This document shows positions 25,476 through 34,149 of a DNA stretch of 64,000 bases, in pieces. A program made the translations under genes and the position numbers. Source of the stretch: Bacteroidota bacterium (GTDB lineage: Bacteria > Bacteroidota > Bacteroidia > Chitinophagales > Chitinophagaceae); assembly GCA_016868455.1 (NCBI GenBank), contig VGGV01000011.1, forward strand, positions 23,289 through 87,288, written 5' to 3'. The notes below the pieces were generated by a model. It was not told the origin of the DNA. It saw only the letters and a list, made by a program, of their open reading frames with translations, and did not search any database. Position 1 is the first letter of the stretch, and every line of letters begins with the position of its first letter.

Positions 25476-25561
25476 AAAAGCGGTGAATTTTCGTTAGTAA
25501 ATTGCAGAAATAATTGGTTGACTCTTCCTTGGGCTCAAAGTCTCATCAAACATACTAAACA

Positions 25562-26278
25562 ATGCGTTTAATTCTTGCAATCTTTCTCCTTATTTCCGCA
25601 GGCGGTAATGCGCAATGGAAAGATTTTATCATTGGTGTAAGAGGTGATACACTGAACCGGGTAGATATAAAGGGGAAGAAACAGGGCCCCTGGGTGATTA
25701 AAGTGCCGGACCTTCGGGGCGAAAGGGGCTACGAAGAAGAAGGATATTTTGTTGACGACCTGAAAGACGGGGAGTGGAAACGTTTTTCATTAGAGGGTGT
25801 AAAAATTGCTCAGGAGAATTACCGCTGGGGCAAACTGCACGGCAAACAGCAGTACTTTACGTACAATGGCGGGCTGCTGCGGGAGGAGAACTGGAGGGCC
25901 ATTGACCCCGCCAACCAGTATGATACCGTGTCTGTCTATGACCTGAAAGACCCGACCAAGGAAATTGACCGGGTGGTGGTAAAGAATGACGGCATGGCCA
26001 TGAAGCATGGCAAGTGGACCTACTACGATCCAAGGGAAGGCAGGATTGAGGCAACCGAATATTATGTGATGAACAAACTGCAAACGGATGACGGTGCCAT
26101 GATAGCGGATGAAGACCTGCGGCCGATTGATATAAGTAAGGGAAAACAAAAACCGGATACTGCTACCACTAAAACAGTGCAAAAACCCCAGGTGGTGCTG
26201 GATTATGAAAAGAAAAACTCCGGAAAGAAGAAGATAAAAGTGCGGGATGGCAATACGGGCAATACCCCTGAACCTTAA
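25562..26278 (+). CDS. Secreted MORN-repeat-like protein
   Basis: 238 residues with a signal peptide (MRLILAIFLLISAGGNAQ). The body has degenerate MORN-type repeats (DIKGKKQGPWVIK, GYFVDDLKDGEWKRF, YRWGKLHGKQQYF, AMKHGKWTYYDPREG), the x-x-G-x-x-x-G-x-W/Y pattern found in YwqK-like proteins of Bacteroidota. The C-terminal 50 residues are Lys/Thr/Gly-rich and look disordered. It may interact with the cell surface; function unknown. It is divergent from the propeller gene, 86 bases apart. Confidence 0.65.
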   Translation: MRLILAIFLLISAGGNAQWKDFIIGVRGDTLNRVDIKGKKQGPWVIKVPDLRGERGYEEEGYFVDDLKDGEWKRFSLEGVKIAQENYRWGKLHGKQQYFTYNGGLLREENWRAIDPANQYDTVSVYDLKDPTKEIDRVVVKNDGMAMKHGKWTYYDPREGRIEATEYYVMNKLQTDDGAMIADEDLRPIDISKGKQKPDTATTKTVQKPQVVLDYEKKNSGKKKIKVRDGNTGNTPEP

Positions 26279-26336
26279 AGAGCCATTATTGATCGCAGGG
26301 TTTGACTACTGAATGCCCTATGAAATATTTGCGGTA

Positions 26337-27179
26337 TCATTTTTTCATTTTCGCCCCTTTTTCAAAATAATTGCTAAAAAACAGAAAATGGTACTGTATG
26401 GCATTTTTCCAGTAATCCCAGTTATGCTGGCCGGGACGTTCAATATACTCATGCGGGATTTTCAGTTTTTCCATTTTGGTATGCAGCATATTGTTTACAT
26501 CAAAGAAGAAGTCATCGGTACCGCAGTCAATAATGATAGCAATAGAATCTTTCGGGTATTTCTCCACTACGTTGATAACAGAATATTTCTCCCAGTTCTC
26601 CGCCTTGCTGATGGTATCACCCAGCCTTTTCATCAGTTGCCAGTTTTTGGGGAAGGGCCGCAGGTAAACGCCACCGCTCATACTTCCGCAGGCGCCAAAA
26701 GTACCCGATTGACGGTAACCAAGATATAATCCGCCATGCCCGCCCATACTGTTGCCGGTAATGGCACGGCCGGTCCGGTCTTTAATTGTGTTGTAGTGTT
26801 TATCAATCCAGGCGGGCACTTCCACCCCCACATAAGTTTCAAATTTCATGTTTGTATCAACCGGGCTGTCTATATACCAGCTGTTTTTTCCTTCCGGGCA
26901 AACAATGATGAACTGGTATTTATCTGCATATTTCACCAGTTCCGGGATTCGGGTTACCCAGTTACTGTACCAGCCTCCGTAACCGTGGAGCAGGTAAACA
27001 ACCGGGTAGCTTTTATCCCTGAACTTTCCCAATGAAGAGTGATAGTTGTCGGGTTTTATCACCACACATTTAAAACTTCTGCCCATGGCCCTGCTGGGAA
27101 TGGAAACGGTATCAACCACCGCTGCATGAGATGCGGAATACAGCAGCAACAAAAAAACGGGGATGATCCTGATTTTCAT
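26337..27179 (-). CDS. Secreted esterase of the alpha/beta-hydrolase (esterase D/PF00756) family
   Basis: 280 residues with a signal peptide (MKIRIIPVFLLLLYSASHAA). Motifs of the family: PVVYLLHGYGGWYSNW, nucleophile elbow GNSMGGHGGLYLG, catalytic Asp region DCGTDDFFFDVN, and catalytic His in ERPGQHNWDYWKNAIQ. The family includes feruloyl/acyl esterases and mycolyltransferases; the substrate is not predictable. All catalytic residues are present. No clear operon partner. Confidence 0.87.
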   Translation of the reverse strand: MKIRIIPVFLLLLYSASHAAVVDTVSIPSRAMGRSFKCVVIKPDNYHSSLGKFRDKSYPVVYLLHGYGGWYSNWVTRIPELVKYADKYQFIIVCPEGKNSWYIDSPVDTNMKFETYVGVEVPAWIDKHYNTIKDRTGRAITGNSMGGHGGLYLGYRQSGTFGACGSMSGGVYLRPFPKNWQLMKRLGDTISKAENWEKYSVINVVEKYPKDSIAIIIDCGTDDFFFDVNNMLHTKMEKLKIPHEYIERPGQHNWDYWKNAIQYHFLFFSNYFEKGAKMKK

Positions 27180-27289
27180 GCACTAAAGATATTAAAAGCA
27201 GAACAAGAGTTGCAACCGGTTGATCAGACATAAAAAAGATGAAGAAAAATCAATTAAAAATTTTGTGGGGTATTGATTATAATATAATT

Positions 27290-27310
27290 TTGATATCAAT
27301 TTGATATCAA
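27290..27310 (+). promoter_or_regulatory. Two tandem 10-bp palindromes upstream of the SPFH-RHH pair
   Basis: TTGATATCAA at 27290-27299 and again at 27301-27310, each a perfect palindrome, one base apart (11-bp period, about one helical turn), 12 bases before the SPFH gene ATG. This is the geometry of a cooperative operator for a ribbon-helix-helix repressor, and such a protein is encoded by the second gene of this transcript. The binding is inferred. Confidence 0.5.
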
Positions 27311-27322
27311 ACAATTTTATAT

Positions 27323-28198
27323 ATGGAAAAGATCATCAAACCCGTTTCCGGATTCCTGGTACTTGCTTTAACTCTTGCTGGTATTGGATTCGGAATATAT
27401 TTTATGGTGGATGGCATTGGCGGAAATGAGCAGGTTTTGCCGCTGTTCTGGGCAGGCCTGGCATTGGTCATCCTTTCTCTCTTTTTCATGAAAGGGCTGA
27501 TGATCATCAGCCCCAACCAATCCAGCGTATGCACTTTTTTCGGGAAGTATGCCGGCACGGTTAAAAAGAACGGGCTGTTGTTTGTAAATCCTTTTTTCGG
27601 GAGGCAAAAGATATCGCTTCGAAAAAACAATTTTGAAACGGCGAGGCTGAAAGTGAATGATAAGATCGGGAACCCTGTAGAGATAGCTGCTGTAATTGTA
27701 TGGCAGGTAAACGATACATACAGGGCCGCTTTTGAAGTAGCCGACTATGCGCAGTATGTGAAAATTCAAAGCGAATCGGCTATACGCCACCTGGCCACTA
27801 CCTGCCCATACGATGAAATGGAAGACAGCAACGCCTCGGTAACATTAAGGAATGGTGGTGAAAAAGTGATCGAAATGCTGGAACAGGAATTAAGTGAACG
27901 TTTATCCGCTGCAGGCATCATGGTCATTGAAGCCCGGATCACCCATCTGGCATATGCACCTGAAATAGCCGGCGATATGCTGCGGAGACAACAGGCCACA
28001 GCCATTGTGGCGGCAAGATTTAAAATAGTGGAAGGGGCGGTGGGAATGGTGGAACTGGCGCTGGAGCAGCTGAGTAAAAAGGAAATTGTGAACCTTGACG
28101 AAGAAAAGAAAGCAGCCATGGTGAGCAATCTGATGGTGGTTCTCTGCGGGGAAAAGGCAGCCACACCGGTGCTGAACACCGGGACTTTGTACCAGTAA
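27323..28198 (+). CDS. SPFH (band 7) domain membrane protein
   Basis: 291 residues. Two hydrophobic segments lie near the N-terminus (SGFLVLALTLAGIGFGIYFM at 9-28 and a second at about 40-57), followed by the band 7/SPFH domain (ISPNQSSVCTFFGKYAGTVK, ETARLKVNDKIGNPVEIAAV, VNDTYRAAFEVADYAQYVKI, ATTCPYDE) and an alpha-helical coiled-coil (about 225-280). SPFH proteins scaffold membrane microdomains. The gene is paired with a small ribbon-helix-helix gene 17 bases downstream, an arrangement I recall from other Bacteroidota. Confidence 0.88.
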   Translation: MEKIIKPVSGFLVLALTLAGIGFGIYFMVDGIGGNEQVLPLFWAGLALVILSLFFMKGLMIISPNQSSVCTFFGKYAGTVKKNGLLFVNPFFGRQKISLRKNNFETARLKVNDKIGNPVEIAAVIVWQVNDTYRAAFEVADYAQYVKIQSESAIRHLATTCPYDEMEDSNASVTLRNGGEKVIEMLEQELSERLSAAGIMVIEARITHLAYAPEIAGDMLRRQQATAIVAARFKIVEGAVGMVELALEQLSKKEIVNLDEEKKAAMVSNLMVVLCGEKAATPVLNTGTLYQ

Positions 28199-28215
28199 AT
28201 TCAATTATCCATCCT

Positions 28216-28401
28216 GTGAGCGACAAAAAAGCATTTGTGCTAAGGATAGATTTTCAAGTCTATAAGGCTCTTGAAAAATGGGCCGCTGATGAATTTCGCA
28301 GTGTGAACGGGCAGATAGAATGGCTGCTTTCACAAAAACTGAAAGCAGAGCAGCGGCTGAAAGAACCTTCCTCCAATCCTTCCAGGGCGACTAAAAAATA
28401 A
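28216..28401 (+). CDS. Arc-type ribbon-helix-helix DNA-binding protein
   Basis: 61 residues starting with GTG at 28216. Layout is that of a ribbon-helix-helix monomer: strand KKAFVLRID (DNA-contacting), helix FQVYKALEKWAADEF, turn RSVNGQ, helix IEWLLSQKLKAEQRLKE and a basic tail. The family binds DNA as dimers of dimers over tandem half-sites. It is co-transcribed with the SPFH gene, and the tandem palindromes at 27290-27310 are its most likely operator (inference). Confidence 0.8.
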   Translation: MSDKKAFVLRIDFQVYKALEKWAADEFRSVNGQIEWLLSQKLKAEQRLKEPSSNPSRATKK

Positions 28402-28425
28402 GAAGCTGCCATTTGTGACAGCTTC
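28402..28425. terminator. Hairpin between convergent genes
   Basis: GAAGCTG (28402-28408) pairs with CAGCTTC (28419-28425), loop of ten bases. It sits between the RHH gene and the oppositely oriented M1 peptidase gene and is flanked by A-rich and T-rich runs that could serve either direction. Confidence 0.5.
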
Positions 28426-28443
28426 CCTTATTGTTCAGTTTTA

Positions 28444-30834
28444 TCAGAATCCTTTCTTCTCTTTATCCTGCGCCCGCTGCATAGGATTGCCTGACTGGTT
28501 ACCTCCCGCTCTTCTGCCTCCCTGTCCTTGTTTAAAGAGGGTGAACTTAGATGGTTCAGCAATGGTATTCCAGCCGTTGTTATTGGTGTTGATGTCGGCT
28601 GTTTCCCGGTATGGATCCAGTTTGATGGAGGCTGCTTCTTTATCCTTGATGAAAGTTTTTACCACTTTATTTTCATTCAGTCTCCATACCTGCGCCGGTA
28701 TGCGGTCAATTTCTTTGGTTCCGTCTTTATAAGTCCATTCAATAATTATTGGCATTACCAGGCCCCCTTTATTACTCAAGGTGAGTTCGTACATATTTTT
28801 ATTGGCATATTTCTCCCTTTCTTCCTGGGTCAGCCCCTCGGGTTTGTTGCCCGGAATTCTTATTTCCAGCTTTGTGGTGTCGTAAGGCTCAAGCCCTCTT
28901 GCATATCTCCAGTAAAAATCACGGGTGGTGGTATCCCGGTCTGTTTCAAATACAATATTCCTGTCTTCCCGGTTCCTTATCTTGGAGATGTCATCAAAAG
29001 CGGACACTTGTGGTTTGTCGGCTGCTCTCTTTACCACGGTTTCTTTTGTTTCAGGCGCCGCTGCGTCAAGATCGGGTTTGGCATATTTTACTGTATCAAG
29101 TGAAATATCGCAAACTTCCGTGCTGTAGAACCATCCTCTCCAGAACCAGTCGAGGTCTTCCCCGCTGGCATCTTCCATGGTTCGGAAAAAATCTGCCGGC
29201 TCAGGATGTTTGAAAGCCCATCTTCTTGCATATTCTTTAAAAGCATAGTCAAACAGTTCACGGCCCATGATGGTTTCTCTTAAAATATTCAATCCTGTTG
29301 CAGGTTTGGAATATGCATTGGGGCCGAACTGAACTATATTCTCACTGTTGCTCATAATGGGCTCCAACTGGTCTTTTGGCAACTTCATATAATCAGTAAT
29401 GTAAGCGGCAGGCCCGCGCCGGCTGGGAAATTTATTGTCCCAGAGTTCTTCTGCCAGGTATTCCACAAAAGTGTTCAGGCCTTCATCCATCCAGCTCCAC
29501 TGGCGTTCATCACTGTTGATGATCATAGGAAAGAAATTATGCCCCACTTCATGGATTATCACACCGAGCATTCCGTTCCGGGTGCCCTCGCTATAGGTAC
29601 CATCTTTCTCCGTGCGGCCGAAGTTGAAACAGATCATCGGGTATTCCATTCCATTGGCGGCTTCAATACTTTGTGCAACCGGGTAAGGATAGGGGATGGT
29701 GAATTTGGAATAGGTTCTGATCGTATGTGCCACGGCTTTGGTGGAAAGTTTTCTGTACAGGCCATAGGCCTCTTTGCCGTAGCCGCTCATGCACAATACT
29801 TTTTTACCTTCTACTTTAATCGCCATCGCATCCCATACAAATTTTCTGGATGAGCCCCAGGCAAAATCCCTTACATTGTCTGCTTTAAATATCCACGTCT
29901 TCTTCTTGTCGCTTTTTTGTTTCTCCGCGGCCTTGGCTTCTTCCAGTGTCACTATTTCTATTGGTTCAGCAGCCGTTTGCGCCTTGTTCCAGCGGGCCAG
30001 TTGGGCCGGGCTCAGCACTGCAGCAAAGTTCTGTCCTTCACCGGTGCTCATCACCACATGGTCGGTCGGAACTGTCATGGCCACTTTAAAGTTGCCGAAG
30101 GTGAGTGCAAACTCCCCACGGCCGGTAAACTGCCCGTTTTGCCAGCCTTTGAAATCGCTGTACACACAAAGGCGGGGATACCATTGCGTCATGGTGAAAA
30201 TATGGTTATCATCATCAGGGAAAAATTCATAGCCACCACGGCCACCGCGGCTCATACGGTCAGGCAGTTTATAATTCCAGTCAAGATTGAAAACAAAACG
30301 CTGGCCGGGTTTTAATATGCCAGGAAGTTCCACCCGCATCATGGTCCTGTTGATGGTGTACTGAAGCGGTTTGCCGGCAGCATCCGTAAGTTTGGTAATG
30401 TTGAAACCATAACCGTTATCGGATTTATTCTCCTGTGTCCGGTCAATCTGCTGCGGGCTCATGTTCCGCTGCATCGGGTTGCTGGTCTGGTAATTGGCAT
30501 TGTTTACACTGCTGTGCTGGTTTTCATCGAGCTGCAGCCAGATAAAATTCAGTTCGTTGGGCGAGTTATTGAAATAGGTGACTGTTTCGCTGCCCGTGAG
30601 CTTCAGGTTTTTTTCATCGAGCTCACATTTGATGTCATAATCGCAGCGCTGCTGCCAGTATTTGGGGCCTGGTGCGCCGCTGGCCAGCCGGTACTCATTT
30701 GGGGTGGGAAAGATGCTTCCCATTTGTTCAAACTTATTGCCATGGTTGCTGCCGGGATTATTCTGGATGTTTTGAGCAGGAGCTTTTGCTGCCAGGAAAA
30801 TTATCGTCAGCAAGAAGAAAGAGAAACGTTTCAT
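28444..30834 (-). CDS. M1-family zinc metallopeptidase, paralogue A
   Basis: 796 residues from the ATG at 30834 (MKRFSFFLLTIIFLAAKAPA, a signal peptide); the open frame runs further upstream but without family similarity. The zinc site is intact: HEVGH at 428-432 with the third ligand Glu 451 in WMDEGLN (HEXXH-x18-E). The exopeptidase motif is NGMEYPMICFN rather than GAMEN. A C-terminal domain of about 250 residues follows, ending in a Gln/Gly/Arg-rich tail (KQGQGGRRAGGNQSGN). It is exported, presumably to degrade peptides. It lies next to a second, very similar gene, so the pair arose by tandem duplication. TAGTTTTG on the minus strand at 30877-30884 is a possible -7 box. Confidence 0.9.
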   Translation of the reverse strand: MKRFSFFLLTIIFLAAKAPAQNIQNNPGSNHGNKFEQMGSIFPTPNEYRLASGAPGPKYWQQRCDYDIKCELDEKNLKLTGSETVTYFNNSPNELNFIWLQLDENQHSSVNNANYQTSNPMQRNMSPQQIDRTQENKSDNGYGFNITKLTDAAGKPLQYTINRTMMRVELPGILKPGQRFVFNLDWNYKLPDRMSRGGRGGYEFFPDDDNHIFTMTQWYPRLCVYSDFKGWQNGQFTGRGEFALTFGNFKVAMTVPTDHVVMSTGEGQNFAAVLSPAQLARWNKAQTAAEPIEIVTLEEAKAAEKQKSDKKKTWIFKADNVRDFAWGSSRKFVWDAMAIKVEGKKVLCMSGYGKEAYGLYRKLSTKAVAHTIRTYSKFTIPYPYPVAQSIEAANGMEYPMICFNFGRTEKDGTYSEGTRNGMLGVIIHEVGHNFFPMIINSDERQWSWMDEGLNTFVEYLAEELWDNKFPSRRGPAAYITDYMKLPKDQLEPIMSNSENIVQFGPNAYSKPATGLNILRETIMGRELFDYAFKEYARRWAFKHPEPADFFRTMEDASGEDLDWFWRGWFYSTEVCDISLDTVKYAKPDLDAAAPETKETVVKRAADKPQVSAFDDISKIRNREDRNIVFETDRDTTTRDFYWRYARGLEPYDTTKLEIRIPGNKPEGLTQEEREKYANKNMYELTLSNKGGLVMPIIIEWTYKDGTKEIDRIPAQVWRLNENKVVKTFIKDKEAASIKLDPYRETADINTNNNGWNTIAEPSKFTLFKQGQGGRRAGGNQSGNPMQRAQDKEKKGF

Positions 30835-30876
30835 TTTATCTGTTTTTATAATGTGACTGCTAATTTTAAAGGGCGT

Positions 30877-30884
30877 CAAAACTA
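30877..30884 (-). promoter_or_regulatory. Candidate -7 promoter box for M1 peptidase A
   Basis: On the minus strand this reads TAGTTTTG, matching TAnnTTTG, 42 bases upstream of the ATG. It suggests paralogue A can be transcribed independently of paralogue B. Confidence 0.35.
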
Positions 30885-31045
30885 CGGGAATTGGGCTAAA
30901 ATAAGAGCTGTCCGTTGATGAGCGGCACCTCAACCCCATGGAATACATTGCTTTGGGATTTTCAGCCAGACATTTGCCCCCTCTCCACCTGAAGAGAGAA
31001 CCAATGAAATGACATTATTTACCAGATAATATTATTATGGCGGAT

Positions 31046-33430
31046 TCAGAATCCTTTTTTCTCCTTTGCTTTCTGCATCGGGTTTATACCGGGTGCCGGC
31101 TGTACATTTTGTTTTTGTTTGAACAGTTTGAACTTACCGGGCTCTTTAATGTTTCCGGCTGTATTGTTGCTTTCGTCAATATCGGCGGTCTCTTTGTAGG
31201 GATCAAGTTTTATTGATTCCACTTCCTTATCCTTCATGAAAGTCTTCACCACATTCTTCTCATTCTTGCGCCATACCTGCGCCGGTATCCTTTCTATCTC
31301 TTTGGTGCCGTCCTTATATGTCCATTCCAGGATGATGGGCATTACCAATCCGCCCTTGTTTGTGAAGTATAACTCATAAAGATGTTTGCCTGCATATTTG
31401 GCTCTTCCTGCTTCATCCAGCGCTTCGGTTTGCGCCCTAACGGTCACGGGGTATTTGGTGGTGTCATATTTTTCCATTTCCCGGTCATATTTCCAGTAAA
31501 AATCACGGAGTGTGGTATCCTTATCTGTTTCAAATACAATGTTCTTGTCCTGCCGGTTCCTGATCTTGGAAAGATCTTCAAACTCATTTACGGATGGTTT
31601 TTGCAGTGATCTGAATACAACGGTGTCTCTTGTTTGTGCCGGCACAGCCGTTACATCCGGCACTGAATGCTTAACGGAATCAATAGATATATCGCAGGCT
31701 TCAATGCCATAGAACCAGCCTCTCCAGAACCAGTCCAGGTCTTCGCCGGTGGCATCTTCAATAGTGCGGAAGAAATCGGCCGGGGTGGGAGATTTAAACA
31801 TCCATCTTCTTGAATATTCCCGGAAAGCATTGTCAAAAAATTCACGGCCTACAATGGTTTCCCGAAGTATGTTTAAACCTGCGGCGACTTTATCATAGGC
31901 GTTCGCACCAAAGTCGTTGATGTTCTCAGAATTGGTCATGATGGGTTCCAATTGGTCTTCGGGGAGTTTCATGTAATCGGTTATCTGAAATGGCGGGCCG
32001 CCGTCAGATGGGAATTTATTATCCCACAATTCCTGCGTCAGGTACTGCAAATAAGAGTTCAGTCCTTCGTCCATCCATGTCCACTGGCGTTCATCGCTGT
32101 TAACGATCATGGGGAAGAAGGTATGGCCCACTTCGTGGATGATAACAAGTATGGCTGCATTCTTTGCACCTTCTGTATAAGTACCGTCTTTTTCGGCACG
32201 GCCGGGGTTGAAAGAGATCATCGGGTATTCCATACCCTGATTGCCTTCCACACTGATGGCAACGGGATAAGGATATGGAAAGGAAAATTTAGAATAGGTA
32301 CGCAATGTATGCGCCACTGCTTTGGTGGAATACTTGCTGTAGATGGGATAAGCCTCTTTGGCGTAATAACTCATGGCCATCACTTTCTTTCCTTCAATCA
32401 TCACCGGCATAGCATCCCAGACAAAGCGGCGGGAGGAGGTCCAGGCAAAGTCGCGGACATTATCAGCTTTGTAGATCCATGTTTTTTTAGCGCTGTTGCT
32501 GGTTTTTTTAGAAGCATTTAATGCTTCATCCAATGTTACTATCTGCACAGGTTCTTTGGCTGTCTGGGCTTTTTGCCAGCGGGCCATTTGTGTGGTGTTT
32601 AGTGTTTGGGTATAATTCTGGCATTCACCGGTGGAGCCTACTATATGATCGGCAGGCACTGTCATCTGCACTTTAAAGTTGCCGAAACAAAGAGTAAATT
32701 CACCCGTGCCGGTAAACTGGTGGTTTTGCCAGCCCTGGTCATCGCTGTAGCGGCAAAGACGGGGATACCATTGGGTGATCGTATAATTGTTATTGCCGTC
32801 CTCTGCAAAATGCTCATAACCGCCTCTTGCACCGCCAAAGCGGATAAAATCGCCCCGGTTGGCAATTTGATAGTTCCAGTCCACTTTAAAAACATATTTC
32901 TGCCCGGGTTTCAGCGACACGGGCAGGTCAACCTTCATCATGGTTTTATTGATGGTGTAGTTGAGAGGCTTGCCTGCAGCATCGGTGAGTTTCGTTATGT
33001 TTACGCCATATCCGTTATCAGTTCTTCTTTCTTCATAGCGATCAAGCATTTTATCTGTGGTCTGTGCAGGCATCCGGTTGGTGTTCTGGTAATTGGCATT
33101 ATTTACTGCGCTGTGCTGGTTTTCGTCCAGCTGCATCCAGAAATAGGTAAGCACATCCGGTGAGTTGTTGAAATAAGTGATGATCTCACTGCCAAAGAGT
33201 TTATTATTGGCTTCATCGAGCTCACACCTGATATCGTAATCAACCCGTTGCTGCCAGTATTTGGCGCCCGGCGCCCCGCTGGCGGTACGCTGCTCATTTG
33301 GTGTGGGAAGAATGGTTCCTAACTGCTCGAACCTGTTTCCGTGATTCGAGGCAGCGTTGTTCTGTATCTGTGCCTGCGCAGTTGCTATAAAACAGAACAA
33401 CAACCCGCTTAGTGCATTTATTCTTTTCAT
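31046..33430 (-). CDS. M1-family zinc metallopeptidase, paralogue B
   Basis: 794 residues with a signal peptide (MKRINALSGLLFCFIATAQA). HEVGH at 432-436 and Glu 455 in WMDEGLNSY complete the zinc site; the substrate-side motif is QGMEYPMISFN. It aligns along its whole length with paralogue A (shared segments include NHGNRFEQLGTILPTPNEQR versus NHGNKFEQMGSIFPTPNEYR, and GEDLDWFWRGWFYG versus GEDLDWFWRGWFYS). The two genes are separated by 211 bases and run in the same direction (B then A). Sequence drift suggests an old duplication with retained function. Confidence 0.9.
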   Translation of the reverse strand: MKRINALSGLLFCFIATAQAQIQNNAASNHGNRFEQLGTILPTPNEQRTASGAPGAKYWQQRVDYDIRCELDEANNKLFGSEIITYFNNSPDVLTYFWMQLDENQHSAVNNANYQNTNRMPAQTTDKMLDRYEERRTDNGYGVNITKLTDAAGKPLNYTINKTMMKVDLPVSLKPGQKYVFKVDWNYQIANRGDFIRFGGARGGYEHFAEDGNNNYTITQWYPRLCRYSDDQGWQNHQFTGTGEFTLCFGNFKVQMTVPADHIVGSTGECQNYTQTLNTTQMARWQKAQTAKEPVQIVTLDEALNASKKTSNSAKKTWIYKADNVRDFAWTSSRRFVWDAMPVMIEGKKVMAMSYYAKEAYPIYSKYSTKAVAHTLRTYSKFSFPYPYPVAISVEGNQGMEYPMISFNPGRAEKDGTYTEGAKNAAILVIIHEVGHTFFPMIVNSDERQWTWMDEGLNSYLQYLTQELWDNKFPSDGGPPFQITDYMKLPEDQLEPIMTNSENINDFGANAYDKVAAGLNILRETIVGREFFDNAFREYSRRWMFKSPTPADFFRTIEDATGEDLDWFWRGWFYGIEACDISIDSVKHSVPDVTAVPAQTRDTVVFRSLQKPSVNEFEDLSKIRNRQDKNIVFETDKDTTLRDFYWKYDREMEKYDTTKYPVTVRAQTEALDEAGRAKYAGKHLYELYFTNKGGLVMPIILEWTYKDGTKEIERIPAQVWRKNEKNVVKTFMKDKEVESIKLDPYKETADIDESNNTAGNIKEPGKFKLFKQKQNVQPAPGINPMQKAKEKKGF

Positions 33431-33461
33431 GGCATTTTTTTATTGTATTTCATTTTAGTAG

Positions 33462-34040
33462 TTAAAAAGGAATTCTGTCCAGCGTCATTTTTAAACTTAG
33501 CCCAAAGGCTGCGGCAGATAAAAAAATCACCCAATCCCTCCGGTTTATCTTTAGTGTGCTGATGAGGAATTGAGCCAGCAGCAGCAATACTAACACCACC
33601 ACTATCTGCCCGACCTCAAGACCAAGGTTAAAACCCAGCAAGCTCCAGCCAATGCTCTGGTCGGATGCCAGCATGAATCGGATGGTGTTGGCAAAGCCCA
33701 TTCCATGCACCAGGCCAAAAAACAGGGCCAGGAAATAATTGATGCGGATAGATTTTGGTGTGAATTTTTTCTGAAACAGGTTGGCAATAGCTGTAAGAAC
33801 AATGGTCAACGGTATCAGAAACTCCACCCATTGACTGCTGAACCGGATGATATCAAACACACTCAGCGCCAGCGTAAGTGAATGGCCGATTGTGAAAGCG
33901 GTGACCAGTATCAGCACCTGTTTCCAGTCCTTCAGCAGATAAATAGCCACCAGTGCTGCAATAAATAGCTGATGGTCCAGTGCATCGGGGCTGATAATAT
34001 GTTCCCAGCCAAGCCTGAAATAAAATCCGAGATCCTGCAT
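33462..34040 (-). CDS. HupE/UreJ-family membrane protein
   Basis: 192 residues, about six membrane helices. Family features: GWEHIISPDALDHQLFIAAL near the N-terminus, TAFTIGHSLTLALSVF, and FGLVHGMGFANTIRF with His residues in a pattern typical for HupE/UreJ nickel- or cobalt-related transporters. Bacteroidota forms are not tied to hydrogenase or urease genes, and none is present here. It is 31 bases upstream of M1 paralogue B on the same strand and divergent from the DUF6702 gene; this trio recurs in relatives as far as I recall. Confidence 0.85.
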   Translation of the reverse strand: MQDLGFYFRLGWEHIISPDALDHQLFIAALVAIYLLKDWKQVLILVTAFTIGHSLTLALSVFDIIRFSSQWVEFLIPLTIVLTAIANLFQKKFTPKSIRINYFLALFFGLVHGMGFANTIRFMLASDQSIGWSLLGFNLGLEVGQIVVVLVLLLLAQFLISTLKINRRDWVIFLSAAAFGLSLKMTLDRIPF

Positions 34041-34149
34041 CGTATTAAATCGGATCGCCGTCCTTACCGTTGTTAAATCCTTTAACGAATGGCCTGCTCA
34101 GAGTATAAATATAATTCAGACTTTTGTAATCCCGAAAATTATTGTGCCA

